From Todiramphus chloris collaris (taxonomy: Eukaryota; Chordata; Aves; Coraciiformes; Alcedinidae): DNA of 64,000 bases. Where the stretch lies: the NCBI GenBank assembly GCA_025345505.1, contig JANVCC010000010.1, positions 42,683,772-42,747,771 on the forward strand. Reading direction: 5' to 3'. Under the pieces are notes generated by a model. That model was not told where the DNA came from. It made no database searches and saw only the letters and a list, made by a program, of their open reading frames with translations. Below are positions 1 to 13,682 of the stretch, piece by piece. Each line of letters starts with the position of its first letter. Position 1 is the first letter of the stretch. Position numbers and translations under genes: made by a program.

Positions 1-3000
1 CACCTAATGCTGGTTTTGAGCTATTTAGTCTTGTTTTGTTTGATTTTTTTTCTGGTAGTGGGCCTGAATGTGCTTTTATAATCAATAAATCAGACTAATA
101 TGCTAGTGAAAAAAATCAGTTATGAATTACCAGCACAAATAAAATAGTTCAGTTCTAGCCATGCTCTTACTAGATCAAAAATAGAATGGATCATATTATA
201 TGTATATATTATACTGCCTCTATAAACAGGCATCACTAGGTTTTTTACACTAGAGGGCACCTTGCATATTCCCTTACATTTCATGGAATTAGTGCACTAT
301 AACCTGTATGGAGTTTTCTGCAATATTTAAACTCCAGAAGCTTTTAGTGTTGTTGGGTTTGGGGTTTTTTTTTTTTGCAATAAGCACATCAATGTGAGTA
401 TCATTTTCAATCCCTACCTATCTGAGAAAACCCTGAAGATCTGAAACTGTAGGGGAAAAAATAGGACAGATGCCCTTTCTAAATCCTTTCAGTGACTTTC
501 AGAGTACTGAAGCTATTGAACCTGAACCATGAGTTTAATTATATTTGTGCTTGTACTGCTACACTAGTATATACTGTCTTAGAAAGAAAATAAATACGAC
601 AGCATCTCAGATATTTTGTAATGGAAAAATTGCATCACTAGCAGCCGTTGGATTGAGAACATTGACCCCTGTTTTCTCTCCTGAGAGAAGACCAACACTG
701 ACAAACAGCCATAAGACATTTTACACATTTTACTGTCTCCTGCAAAGACACATGTATGTCACTGTCTATAGATGAGTGTACATACCAAGCAAGTCATACG
801 ACATATCAATTCCATTACTACATTTTGTATGTTGCCATTTTATGCATCAGATATAAATAAGGCAAGTATTAAGGCCAGACTAATTAAAATTATGTACATA
901 TACTCACTAATTTCCTAGATGAGAATTATTTTAAGACAGTCTTCTCTCTGTATGTGATACCTCCTTCAGGAAGAAGACCTCCTAAATGGTCTTCTTGAGA
1001 AATCAGAGGTGTGTGCATTGACCAACATCCTCCTGTTTTACACCCTTGGGGGCCTGAATATGTGAGTAGAGGTAGACAGAGAAACCTAACACAACAGACA
1101 TGATACCAGATTCTCCCCTTGGCCTAGCAGGTTCCACACTTTTAAAACATTACAACTATACTATTCTTCTCAGAGTTCATAGGAGATAAAAACAAAGAAA
1201 GATTCTTTCTTGCTCTGTTTCCATCATATTAGGCCATTCTCTCCCTTTCCTCCCTATTGTTCAGATACTGCTTTGCAATATCTGAGAATAAATATATAAA
1301 CCTGAGGAGCTAACAATTCAGTCCTACACCAACAAAAGAACTTCCTGCAGAAGTGAAGACACTTTCAGGGTTATGCAGTCTTCCACTGAAAGCCATTGTT
1401 GCCTGGCATATATGCCCTACAGCAAGGTTTTGACCTACTTGAGAACAGGCATTATGCCATCCAAACAGATGGGCAAAAGCGTAGACAGTCAGGAGACCAT
1501 GTTTGTACATCAAGCATGGATGACGAGAGCATGATTCTCATCTGAGAACATTTAAATAATTGTTCACTTGGAGCTTATGCTCCTGTCACAGAAAGTAATG
1601 TGTTACCATAAATCAAGCTTGGAGTTCAATGCCCTTTAAGAAAGGCACTGTAATCTAAGGTAGAGATAATCATCTAGATAGGATGCTGGGAATGACTGGT
1701 CTGCAGAGCAAATACAAAAATGGCTGACTTCTAGTTACTAACTTCATAGAAGTGACTTTGATCAATTCAGCCACACTGCTTTGTTTCCTCTTCTCTTGTT
1801 TTACCAACACAAACTTACACACTATACATGCAACATTGTGGATACAAATCAGCGTGTGCAAAGCATCTACAACAGAAATGGGTACACATCACTATGGCTG
1901 TTTTATCATTTGAACCCCTTATGTGAATTTTGTTACAGCAGGTAAAAATCTTAATTTGTGGGCATGACAAATTTCACATAGCTAGACCTCATATTGTTGT
2001 CCTTCAGTATCATGGGGATTTTTTTGTTGAAGATTAAAACAGTTAATCTGTGAGCAGAAGTGGACAGAATTGCAAATGCTTCCACTTTGTCGTTTGCAAT
2101 TTCACACGCTTCATTGATTTTAAACATGATCAGCATGCGAAATATAGATGAGTGGGTATAACAAATTATTTCAGACTAATGCCAACATTAATAATAGTCA
2201 CTATTTACAGACTAATTTCTGCTAAAACTGTTTTGGACAAGTAGCAAATAGAAAAGACATATGTTGTATACATATTTTTTGCAAACTAGACATATATCAA
2301 GTAGGATATTAAAAAAATAGTCACTATACAGAAACAATCGGATGTATGAAAATTGACCCTAAAAGCTCACAGCAAATGTCAACTTAAAAACAATGTCTGG
2401 GTTGTTATTAGAACATAAAACCCAGATTTCTTTATCACTGTTTGTCAAAATGCAACTCCCAAATTCAGACATAGATATTGACAAATTGCCTGAATTTAAC
2501 AAAAAGTATCTACTGATTTAGGACACACATTCTGAGAATGTTTTCCTATGTGGCTTTCATCAGGTAGTTAGCCGTCTCTGAAAGTGAAATCTACTTGGTT
2601 CACTGGTCTCAGCAGCTTGAATGGGACTATTTACACAGCAGGTGCTGTGTAATACTGTGCAGAGTTATTCAGGTGTTTTAATACACTTAAAAGCAATCGG
2701 CTTTTTGAAGAACTCCTTGTGTTCTATTAATCTTGTTCCCTGCCAATTAGGTGCTGATGGAAAGGATATTATCCAAATACACTGTAAGTTGTTCTGAAAT
2801 CCATTTAAATTGTACTGGGATATAGTCAGTTCCCAAAAGTACTTCTCAGGAAAGCTACAATATGTTAAATTGGTTATCATAGTAATTACCTGTTCAAATA
2901 AACTGTCCATTAGCAGTTACATGTCAAGAAAATATACAGTATTGATTTTAAAATAAGCGCTGTATAACATTTTAAAATAAATGTATTGTACAGTCTAAAA

Positions 3001-6000
3001 ACATTTCTCAGAACCCAACGCATTTGCCAACTGATGGCATTGTAGTGTTTTCAACATTTAGTCAAGCTTAACTAATTTCAGGGAAAGGAGTCATCCTTCA
3101 AATATATGACATGTATTTATTATCCAATTCACAAAGGTTTCAGTGCAACAAAGCAGCAATGAGCCTTCATGATGATTAAAATGTCAAAAGAAAATCTAAT
3201 CAGTCATACTGTGAATTTTCCCCAAATTATAACCACCACTGTTGTGCTCTTACAATTCACTGTTGATGACAGAGGAGGTCCAGTATGGAGGGCATGTCGT
3301 GATCTTTTCTATGTAATTTATACAGTCAGAAGTCATTCTAGGGCATCATTAAAAGCAACGAACACAGGGAGAAGGCACAGCTGCAACTATTAGAGCAGTC
3401 AGATGAACAGTTGTAGCACAAATAGGAATGTGGCCTTGCAAACAATGCAAGCCATTAGAGGCAGCAAACTATTCGCCTGCCCCATCACCTTTTATCAGTG
3501 GATGATACCTTTCTCAGGGCATTGCTCTAAGCACATTTCCTGTTGAATGAGTTGTTCTTTTTGTCCCTACCTGCCTGAGGCACACAATACTCCCCTGCAT
3601 TTCCATTGAGGTAAGGTGGCTGTGCTTCTCACAGTCTGGGTCTATGTGTTACAGGCACAGGCTTGCTTTCTCTTCGTATCTATATGTAATTAAGCAGTAG
3701 GGAAGCAAATGAAACTGCATTTTAGTATCTCCCTTCTCCTGAGATGATCAGTTATAAAAATATGATTTTTTTGCTTTAGGAAGTCATGCAATAATAACGC
3801 AAGTTCTTTACGAAAAAAAAAGCAAGAGTCAGGAGCATATAGAGGAAGTAATAAAGAACTTGAATTGTGCATTTCTCTTTTGATTAGTGTTTCTAACATT
3901 GCCTTATTCTGTACTTATGTATTGCAACCGCTTATATAATGACAGGAGGCTTCTAGTTGTTTGCAAATTCTTCATTTAGAAATGTAATTGTATTTTTAAA
4001 AAATATATAGATATCATGAATAAAATTGTTTTTAATAAATGATGTGCCTCTGTGACTACTGTATAAATTCCCTTTAAAAGTATGTATTTATAAACATACT
4101 CAGATTCAGGAAAATAATACATAAGTAGGAATATTTTTCATTCCTCTTCAAAGAGAGAAATGTTCCAGTTGCCACTGGGAAATGGGATAACTGGAAAAGT
4201 AAAGCTTATTGAAACTGTTCTTCATCTATAGCATATGAAGTATTTACATGCTTTTATAAATGTACATTAAAATGTATTTATTTTATTTTTAAGATAAATG
4301 TAAGTCAAATCACTAGATTGAAGCAAGCACATCACTTTTCTCATGCATCATTAGCAGCTTCATCGAGAGAAAGGCTTTGGGATCATCACATTTGAGAACA
4401 AATCTCTAAGAAATGAAAAACATAAAAATAAATAAGCTATAATCATTTTTTAACTATTAAGAATCATAGCTGAAGCACATAAACCCAACCTTTCATGTTA
4501 ACTGAAAAACAACTGAAGTTCCAGCACACTCCAAAAAACTTGGGAGAGGATCTGCAAAAGGTGTCCTCCCCTACCATCTTCTCTGATGCTAATATGATGG
4601 GCTGCCTTAGAGATTTTGTAAAACTGCTAACATGTGGCTGTTGTTGGCAGGAGCTGACACCCCAGACTTGCTACAGGAACTGTTATAGTCTATATCCCGA
4701 AAGGATCTCCCACACTGAGCATCTCACGCTGCACTCTTGCATTCACTTCAGAACTGTACCCTTTTGCTGGGACAAAGCAGAGTGCTCCTAATATATCAAA
4801 AATTTTATTCCAGACAGTTAATAAAATATTCCCACCTTCCCCACTACTGTTACTTGTTGCTGTTTGTTTTTATTTTTATTTCACATCACTCACCTCTAAC
4901 TGCTGATGGGAAAGAAGAAATTTTACATAACCCTGGAAAACGTTCAGTGTTTGTGTGTGCTCCTTTCACAGTGACAGAACACTCACAAGGATCCAGTGCT
5001 GTTATTTGCAGGTGACTTAATCATTTCATGGAATCTCTGGGAAGTGACACAACCAGAGTGACTTTCCACATCCCCATCCTCTTGACATTTGATGTAGAAC
5101 GCAACTTCCCTAGCACATCCTCTCTTCCCAATCACCTCCTTTCATTTGTTTCCCTCCTACTTCCCTTTTCATTCTGAATATATAAATGCATTTGGTCACA
5201 AAGAAACTTCCTCGAATTATAATCTTATGCTTATTCAACATGTATTTCTGTATTGAATCCATACCCTGCCTCTATACGGAAAAAAGAAAAAAAAAGAAGC
5301 CACAAGGCGGGAATTACTCTGCAACACTGCAACAGAACGTCAGATGACTGAATCAGTGGTGCAAAGATAATTAGGAAGAAGGGAAGAATTTGACAAGGCA
5401 GAAATTATCATTAACCCTTTGGACATGGGTTCACATAAGGGAACAAAGTGATGAGCACAGAGCAGCTCATCAGCTTCTTGTGTTAGTATCACGGTGAATA
5501 CCCATTTTTCCTCTTTGGCTGCAGGCTCTTTTCTTTGCATACTCTTCTCTAGTTGGCCAGTCATGTTCTAATTCTTTCTCAGATTCCTTTCAGACTGAAC
5601 TACATCCAGTAGTTAAACTCCTTGTACACCTCTGAGAGAAAGTCCAGGTAATATTAACAGTATAATTTAAAATAACCTTAGTAGTTCTTTTAATTTGCAG
5701 CAGATTTAGCTAGCAACTCATGAGCTTTATGCAGTTTCAGAGTGCTATGACTATTTTGGGAGAGATTCTCTCATATTGAGAGCTTAAATGAGGGGAACAA
5801 GAACACTAATATCTTTCCACTAACATTATAATGTTTCAAAATACAGCCATGAATCCCTGGAGGTTTATTTTACAGGTAACTACTGCTTACAGTGCACAGA
5901 ATGGGCACAGACTAAGACAGATGGTTGCAAGAAGAGAGGTATAAGAACTTTCCTATACCATCACAATGCACATTAGTAGGGCAGAATAATAAAAGCCAAA

Positions 6001-9000
6001 GAGATAGGAAATAAAGCAGTTTTTGCAGATGAAATGCACAAAGTACAGCTCACGCTTCATAGCTGCAAAAAGCACGGACTGTAGGTGTAGAGATGACTGT
6101 TACGTACACAAGCTGCATGAGTAAAGCACTGATTTACAAGTGAGCTTACTGTGAAGTTTAGAAGCCAGCTGTTGATCACTTCAGTGCAAATAAATAATTT
6201 AAGTGGAGAAAAATGAAAAGAGCTTGTTGGATGGAGTAAGGAAGGTAAAATAAATTGTGAATGTATGTCACATGCCATTGTGCAGATACAAAAACAGCAG
6301 CAGTATTGCTCCAGAAGATTAAAAATGTGTATTTTATTTCATTCTCCATTTAAGTAGAGGGGTTTTTAATAAGAGTTTCTGAGGGATATTCTTCTGTCAA
6401 AAAATGTTGGTTTGTGAAAATGAAACCATTTTCTATGAACACAGACTTTCAATATTTACTTAGAATTTTTCCAAATTAAGTATTTTGGATTTCTGCAAAC
6501 TTTTTAAGTGTGATAAATGAAAATATTTTAATTTTAAATCTGAGCATTTTAATTGATCAACACTGAAATACTTATGTATGTGTTCATTTGCAAGAAAAGT
6601 TTAGATTTTAGTCCCTAAAACATTCATCTCACAGGACTGTTCAAATCACAAACTTTTCTGTCTATCAGTGATGTTTTACTTCCTCCACAAGTCTCCTGTT
6701 CAGGATTATCCCACCAAAACACAAGGCTACTACATGGAAGAGTAAAGGTGTGTTCAACAGAACACAGTGTATTTCTGTTATGAACTCAGGAAATGGAAGG
6801 AAAGAGCATTTCTCTTCTAGGCAATTTATCTTCCTTAAACCAATGTCAGAGATCTTTTTGGAAGCAGTAGGGTATTAAAATAAAAAGTCTAAGGACAAAT
6901 AGTTTGCTGCAAATCACTTTAGTACTCCCTGCATCTTGTAAAACTATGCAGATAGATGTATGTGTAACACACATCCATCCCTATTATAGTAGTGACAGAT
7001 TTTTTTTTTTTTTTTTGACAGACAGTTTTAGATAAATTTGATCTTGAGTATTTTGTTACTAAAAGGAAGAAAACTAATGAAGGCCTTAGAAGTTGCAAAA
7101 GTAAAGCAGGTATGTCTCATTATTATATTTGACAACACAGAAAGAACATCTGATTCATCTTTATGTAGCATGGCAAATCCAGAGATTGTACTCTTATGCT
7201 ACATAAAAAACAAACTTAAGTAAGTGTATAGGCTACGAAGACTTGTAGTTTGATCATTCATGGTATGTATTACTAAGTTTACTTGATATTTACCCATTCT
7301 TACATTCACTCCAAATGCTGTATTTGATAAAAGATACAATAAAGAAAATGAAAGCATAGTTAACTGCTAGTGGATTTTGAGACATGCTGTAGTTGGCATA
7401 AGATATCTCTATCAACTCATAATTTGCATTTTGTTATCATTTTTTAATTACAGATACAATCAGAATGTGGGGGAAGAGGAGAACGGGATTTTCTCTGACA
7501 ATCGCTTTTACTGAGTGCTTAAGACATGACATATTTTATGATAAAGTCATCCTTGTTTTCACAGTTTCCTATAAATGTGTATCACAAGGTCTCTTCAGCT
7601 TCACAGAAACACTGTTCTCTCAGACTGTCTTTTGGAAAAGGACAAAAAAATTAAACATATGGTATAGTTAAAATTAACAGTACAGACCAAATTTTGCAGG
7701 CACTGTGCCTACTGTTTTTAAAGAGTATATTAAATCACTGTGAATTCTCATTCCAGTGGGACAGCATCCTCTTGGAGCTGCTAAGACTTTGGAAGTTCCA
7801 AATTTATTAGCTCTATTCGCGTTCTTCACGTTTCACCAACAGACATGAGCTACTCAATACACATAAATCCCCACTTTAACACCACCGTTAATCTGTCATT
7901 AATTAGATTTTGTGGGAGTGTTTTTTAATTACCTGAACTTCTCTTGATTAGGTGGTATGAAAGCAGGACCTGAGTTTTTGTGACAGTCTACTAAGAGAAG
8001 TTCATATCTACCAGGTTACCAGATAGGGAGTATCTGGTTTTCCTAGTATCTATTTATGATTTGGTTATATACTGAATTCATTTCTAGTGATTTACCTCTT
8101 CAAGTGTTTTGATTAAAATACTGGCTGACACTTCCTTATTGGCTCTTAATTTTATGTTATTTTGGCAAGAGATGGCTTTCAAGAACAGGGTGAGAAATTC
8201 AACAATAGAAGCTGCTTACATCAACAGCACTTTCCCACTTTTATTTAAAATCACTTCTGAAAACACTATAAATGTATATTATTATCTCTAAGTATATTGT
8301 AAAATATGTGATGTCTTTTTCTGCAGAGAAAGTAACAAAAGACATTGTTCAAAAATTAGAATTACAATTTCCTTCTAAATAATTGTTTGCAAAATAATAG
8401 TTACCTCACTGAGGATCAGGAATACGCTATCATCATAACCTCACCACACATAAGATTACCTTTTGAAGGCTCTTCTGCAGAAGTGTATTTGTTTTCCACA
8501 AAATAATCTTTTCTCACTTTAACAAAATTCAGTACAAGTACTTCGCAATAAATGCCAGGTAGTTTAGATGTCAGAATAAGTGTGTGTGTCTGTTCGTGTC
8601 TACGTATGTGTAAATGGTATGCTTTTGCCACAATCTCCAGTACTTCACGCTCTGAAAGTAAGCACTTCATTTAGAAAAACTGAGGAAAAATCTGTATTTT
8701 CAGAATTTCATCTGCAGCATATGATTGTTCATAAATGAAAGTATCTACTGCAGAAAAACTGTGAGAGAAATATTGCTCCCCAGAATCCTCTTCTAAACTG
8801 GATGAAAATTGTTGTTAGAAACTGGAAAAGCATTGCTTGCAAATTAAAGCAGAAAAATATTAACATCTTAAGTAATTTACTATATGTGTCCACACTAACT
8901 GATTTTAGAAGTAACGGGCATAAATACATTAGAGCGAATTGTTATAGAGCATACCAAATTCATGCTTAGGTACACAGATAATTGATTATGATGAAGTAAA

Positions 9001-10665
9001 CATAAGGCACAGAAAAAATTATCTATTAACAGTACAAAAGGAGTAATAAAATGCATCATTCATCTGTATTAGGTTTGCAGGATAAGTCTCAAATAGATTG
9101 GCAGGACAGAATTTGGAAACATTCATTCTGGTTCCCTGCAGAATCTAGAAACAAGCCTGAAATATCAAGTTAATATGAAATAATTGAAATTAATAGACTT
9201 TAGATCACTCCAAGACTATTTAATACTATATTTATGTATTATATGTATATATATATATTTAATAATATATTAAGACATAGTATTTAGTTGTGATTTGAAT
9301 CATAAAATAATCTGTGGCTTTATTTTTTAAATAGAAAACAGAGTGTTCAGAGTGCAAGGACCCAGTTCAGAATGTGATGTTATATTTACTAAATAATGGT
9401 GTGTTGAAGAAGACACCAAGTGTTTCATGGGATCACTGAAACTGTAATGCTAACAAGAAGGATTTCCAATGTGGTAGTAATTTAACACTTCTATAAAAGA
9501 AAAAAAAAAAAAATGCATGCAAATAAGTAGCAGATGATGCCCTTCTTTAAAAATCAATCACCTTTGTGTCACAGTAAACATATAAACATCACCTTCTGTA
9601 CACAGATTTATTTTCTTTAAAAGGTTTGTTGTGTCTGCATAATTCACATAATTCTTACACTAAAGGAACTAGAACTAAATTACCGCTTGTAGCTTTGCTA
9701 AATAGACTGCATTTGCTTACAGAGAGTGTACTTCAGCCCCCAGTGCATATTTAGAGAAATGTGCAGACATTATGGATGGGAATGAAAGTGGGTATCTGTT
9801 GGTGGAAATGTAAATTTATTAAATACATATGTCAAATACATAAATATTTCTTTCATTTGGCTAAGCAAACAAACAAACAAAAAAAACCCCAAACACGTTG
9901 CAACCCTTGATGCAAAATACTTTGTGTTTTGCAAGAGTCTACAGAGGAATATACAATTCCCACAGTCTGCTTTCCCCTGAAAAGTTGTATCTGTTATAAG
10001 TAAGAAGTTTCTGAATTTCCCACAAATCACAGTAAAGATTATAAACCCTTTTTTTTTTTTTTTGAAAAGGCCTGAATATATTAATAGTTGCTTCTGTGGA
10101 AAATACTTTAAACACATAATGCAGATTTCTATATGAAAGCCTTATTTGGACATTTTCTTAGTGTAAGTAAGTGCAACCATTGGACTTAAGAAAGCATTGT
10201 CTCCTTTTTGTACACCTTTGATAAAAGCAAAAGTTTAGAATAAAATTACAGGAGCCATTTCATTAAAAGGACAGCATAGCAAAAAGTATGACTGCTTTTT
10301 AGTAATTTCTGTAATTACAGACCCTTCTCTTCTCCCTTAGATGCAAAATTTTTATTCTCTCTTGACTACTGTATTTCTTTGATAAGCTGGTCTTCAGTTT
10401 TTCAAAGGAAAAAAGAGACTATAACAACGAGACAAAAGATGTGTTTTGATTGCTTTTTAACACTGTGTCAACAGTGCAACATGTTCACTGCAACATCCAC
10501 AGATTTGAACATTCTGTCTTTTATTGAAATTGTCTCCTTAATCATCTGGAATTTTATGGTTCCAATGGCTAAAAATACTGAAGTTCTGTTACTGTATTTA
10601 CTAGTAAGAAACTAAGTAAAGGTAACAACCCAAAACAGGATTAATTTCAGACACAGGAGGAGGTT
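1..10665. other. AT-rich unique DNA, no gene recognised
   Basis: About 10.7 kb without a recognisable gene, repeat family or RNA gene. Open frames on both strands are 60-115 codons, have unremarkable composition, and show no domain I recognise. The longest, about 115 codons on the minus strand at 9,770-10,117, runs over a T tract that it reads as poly-lysine. Small-scale content is a T tract at 7,000-7,016, an AT-alternating stretch at 9,224-9,272, an A tract at 9,501-9,513 and a T tract at 10,049-10,063. Intergenic or intronic DNA is the natural reading. Small conserved non-coding elements cannot be excluded without an alignment. Confidence 0.6.
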
Positions 10666-10929
10666 CTGTCTGGGAAAGAATTAACTTTCTTCACAGAACC
10701 TGGTATGGGGCTGTTTTGGATTAGTGCTGGAAACAGTGTTGATAATACAGGGATGTTTTACTTATTGCTGAGCAGCACTCACACAGAGTCAAGGCCATTT
10801 CTGCTTCCTACCCCACCCCATCAGCGAGTAGATTGAAGGTACACAAGAATTTGTGAGGGGACACAGCTGGGACAGCTGACCCCAACTGAACAAAGGGATA
10901 TTCCATACTATGTGACATCATGCTCAGCA

Positions 10930-10935
10930 TATAAA
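10930..10935 (+). promoter_or_regulatory. TATA box of the LTR promoter
   Basis: TATAAA lies in the middle of the LTR, about 160 bp upstream of its polyadenylation signal. That is the usual place for the U3 promoter in a retroviral LTR. Whether it still drives transcription cannot be judged from sequence. Confidence 0.5.
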
Positions 10936-11091
10936 CTGGGGGAAGAAGAAGGAAGGAGGGGATGCATTCAGAGTGATGGAGTTTTTCTTCCCAAGTAACG
11001 ATTACACATGATGGAGCCCTGCTGTCCTGGAGATGGCTGAACACCTGCCTGCTGACAGGCTTTGCTTGCATGCACGGATTTTTCTTTACCT

Positions 11092-11097
11092 ATTAAA
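11092..11097 (+). promoter_or_regulatory. ATTAAA polyadenylation signal of the LTR
   Basis: ATTAAA is a common variant of the AATAAA signal. It is followed within about 20 bases by a T-rich stretch, as expected at the R/U5 boundary of an LTR. Its position relative to the TATA box supports the LTR call. Confidence 0.5.
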
Positions 11098-11878
11098 CTG
11101 TCTTTATCTCAACCCAGATGATTTCTGTTTTACTCTTCCAGTTCTCTCCCCCATCCCACCAGAAGGAAATGAGCGAGTGGCTGCATGGTGCTGAACTGCC
11201 AGCTGGGGTTAAACCACAACACGGTTAAAACTATGTAATGAACTATTTAATCTCTTACAAAATTCTCTGCAGCAGTTTTTATTTCTACTCTTTCTTCAAG
11301 GTTAATAAATAAGAACTATTACACAATAGCCCTAATTAGACTTAATCACATTTTACATGCTTTCACAGTTCAAACATAAACAAACAATATCAAATTTAGA
11401 GTTTTTTAAAATATTTCTACCTTCCCACATCATGTTTCTTCCATAAAAAAGAACGCGGGCATTTTATTTTTAGGTATTGATCTGATCTTCTCTTTTTATC
11501 TGATGGCAGAAAAAGAAGACAGAAGGAAATAAAAGCAAACCACACCACAATTCCTGGCCCTGGAAAAAGGTGACAAATATTCAACTAGATTACTACAAAG
11601 TATGAAACTGCATAAGATTAGCCTGTACCAGAAAGACGCATCTCCTAGTGCCAATGAAGATGAATACTTACATAATAAGCTGACCAAAACTCTGTAAAGT
11701 GCAGCCTTTTTTTCCCCTCTCATTACATTTATTTATACTCTCAGAATTAATACAAAGTGGAAGACCTTATTTGTCTTCAATGAGATCCTTACATTTATTA
11801 ACCATGATAAGAAAAGCAGTTACTTCATTTGATGTTTTTCAAAATCTGGCTTTCCACATGCTGGGGGGTGATGAGGGG

Positions 11879-11907
11879 GTGTGTGTGTGTGTGTGGGTGT
11901 GTGTGTA
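11879..11907. repeat. (GT)n microsatellite
   Basis: Alternating GT units with one GGG interruption, about 29 bp, preceded by a G-rich stretch. A simple dinucleotide microsatellite, likely to vary in length between individuals. Confidence 0.85.
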
Positions 11908-12497
11908 GAATAAAAAGATGGACTCGTTACTCACAGAAAATGAAGAAACAACAGTTTTGGGATATGTCACAAATTCCAGATGCATAAGAATACTTCAAAG
12001 GCTACAAAGCATGCAATGAAAAGATCTAATATATTTCCACACAGCAACCTTGCTTCTTCATGTCCATTCTTACTCCCTGTTCCAATATACCATCATGTTG
12101 CTCCAACACATCTACATCGTGTTCTACAGTACTGTGATATAGTAAAAACCTGTCTTTCACATCTCTCATTTAAATCGAAGCATGCATGCATTTTTTCACA
12201 TTAGGAAGAGACATAGTGTTGAGAGACTTTACTTAGTAATTGTTCTGTTTAATCTCTTTAAGTACCCCTCGTCTTGCCAAAAGTAAGCAACACAAATCTG
12301 AAAGGCAACACTTTGTGTAGAAAATAATGCACATAGAAAATGAAGAGGAAAAATAGGTAGAACATCAATTTCAACATCCTCTTTTCTTCTTCAAAGGACA
12401 AAATTATCTTCTGAGACTTAGTTATTTTATCTGTGACTAATTCCTGGAGACAAATGAAAAGAAAGAAAATGTTACACCAAATTAAAAAATGAAAGAG

Positions 12498-12543
12498 TTT
12501 TTTTGTTGTTTTTTTTTTTTTTTTTTAATTATTATTATTATTC
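12498..12543. repeat. Poly-T tract followed by (ATT)n
   Basis: A T run interrupted by G at two places continues into about four AATT/ATT units. This could be the reverse complement of an old A-rich tail, but no mobile element is recognisable beside it. Confidence 0.7.
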
Positions 12544-12700
12544 CTTCTTTCTCCAAAAGCTACTGACTACACAGAAATGTGTATCTTAAAGAAAACCATT
12601 AGTGATACATATGATTCTCAAAGTTTTAAATCCTCAGTCAGTTTTCCATATCCGTACATACATCTACTGGGATTCCTGACCTGCAATCCACTGGTCTGGA

Positions 12701-12755
12701 ATAACATGACATTCTCTTTAACATGACATATGTTAATAACATGACATTTTCTTTA
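12701..12755. repeat. Imperfect 20-bp direct repeat
   Basis: A 20-bp unit starting ATAACATGACATT at 12,701-12,720 recurs at 12,736-12,755 with a single C/T difference, so the two copies are 35 bp apart. The second copy runs directly into a hairpin. Function unknown; a local slippage duplication is the simplest origin. Confidence 0.75.
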
Positions 12756-12790
12756 ATGTCCTTATGCTCCTTCAGAAGGACATTAAAGAA
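12749..12790. repeat. 15-bp perfect inverted repeat (hairpin)
   Basis: TTCTTTAATGTCCTT at 12,749-12,763 is the exact reverse complement of AAGGACATTAAAGAA at 12,776-12,790. The 12-nt loop is ATGCTCCTTCAG. A perfect 15-bp stem at this spacing is unlikely by chance in 64 kb, although AT richness raises the odds. No poly-T run follows on either strand and the stem is too short for a typical microRNA precursor. Confidence 0.75.
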
Positions 12791-13682
12791 GACCAACACA
12801 CACCCTCTCCCCCAAAATTTAGCATTAAACTGCAAATTGAGAAACAGGTCATTAATTCCACCATGATATAGTAAAAACAGATTAAGCTACATGTCATTAT
12901 TTTTTAACCCAACCGCACAACTAAAAATGTCCTGTATGTTGTAATTCTACTACAATTCAATACAGTGTCCATGTTTAAAAGTTATTGTCAGGAGGACGTT
13001 CAATAGGTGCTTTGCCTACAACAACTGGACCATATGAGATCTGTTCAGAGGATGGCAAGGAAATGGTATGTGGACTATCACATTTTTAGCCTTGTTTGTT
13101 TGATATCTTGAGTAACTCAAGAAATGGCATTTAATTCACCACTTCAGCTGACAAGGTTACAGAGAATTTCTTTGCAGTCTCTTCGCTCAGTAAGTAAATG
13201 TTTACATTTCTGGTTTCTGTTGTACAGACAAAGTAGAAGAGAATTCTGGTTTTGAAGCATTCGTCTGTTAAGTGGCATATTCCACAGGCAGGCTACTGTT
13301 GTATCATTTCCTAACTTGTTTTATCTCTCAATTACTTAGGTCAAAAAGTGGCACCTCTGTCTGTGGGTGATGTTACATGTAAGCTGTTACAGAAGGAAAA
13401 GGACAAAACCAAGAAATCCTTTACAGCTGATGATCTGCAATGGATGGTATCACAAGGCTTTCACAATCAAGGAAATCAGACCTGACAGACTTTTACAGAC
13501 TAAAATGCAGAGTGAGGAATTATGCTTTTTAAATACCTCCTCATTTGTATAGGACTCATTATAGCCAGGATGTCACCTGAGGTGAGAGTTAACTGCATCA
13601 ACAGAAAGATAATGGATGGGAGAAAAGGGCAATCAGAAGGAACAGACCAGTACCTTCATACACAGCTCTCCAATTTCAAACA

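Larger units (their letters stand above)
10666..11221 (+). mobile_element. Solo LTR of an avian endogenous retrovirus
   Basis: A block of about 556 bp, richer in GC than its surroundings, has the parts of a retroviral long terminal repeat in order. It begins near TGTCTGGG and ends at AACCACAACA, so the TG...CA ends are kept. A TATA box (TATAAA) lies at 10,930-10,935. An ATTAAA polyadenylation signal lies at 11,092-11,097, followed by the CTGTCTTTATCTC stretch. The final GGGGTTAAACCACAACA resembles an LTR family I recall as widespread in bird genomes, but I cannot name the subfamily. No gag, pol or env remains are seen on either side, so I call it solo, formed by recombination between two LTRs. 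Flanking AGGTT and CGGTT (4 of 5 matching) may be remains of the target-site duplication. The left end is uncertain by several bases. It is non-coding. Confidence 0.75.
11222..13682. other. Unique DNA with simple repeats, no gene recognised
   Basis: No gene seen. The stretch holds an interrupted GT dinucleotide repeat (11,879-11,907), a long T tract running into an ATT repeat (12,498-12,543), and a local direct repeat plus hairpin at 12,701-12,790, listed separately. Open frames are all under 80 codons and show no recognisable domain. Confidence 0.6.

Noticed and set aside
9770..10117. 115-codon minus-strand frame ending in unique DNA
   Set aside because: It runs through a T tract read as poly-lysine, shows no domain and has random-looking composition. 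Chance frame.
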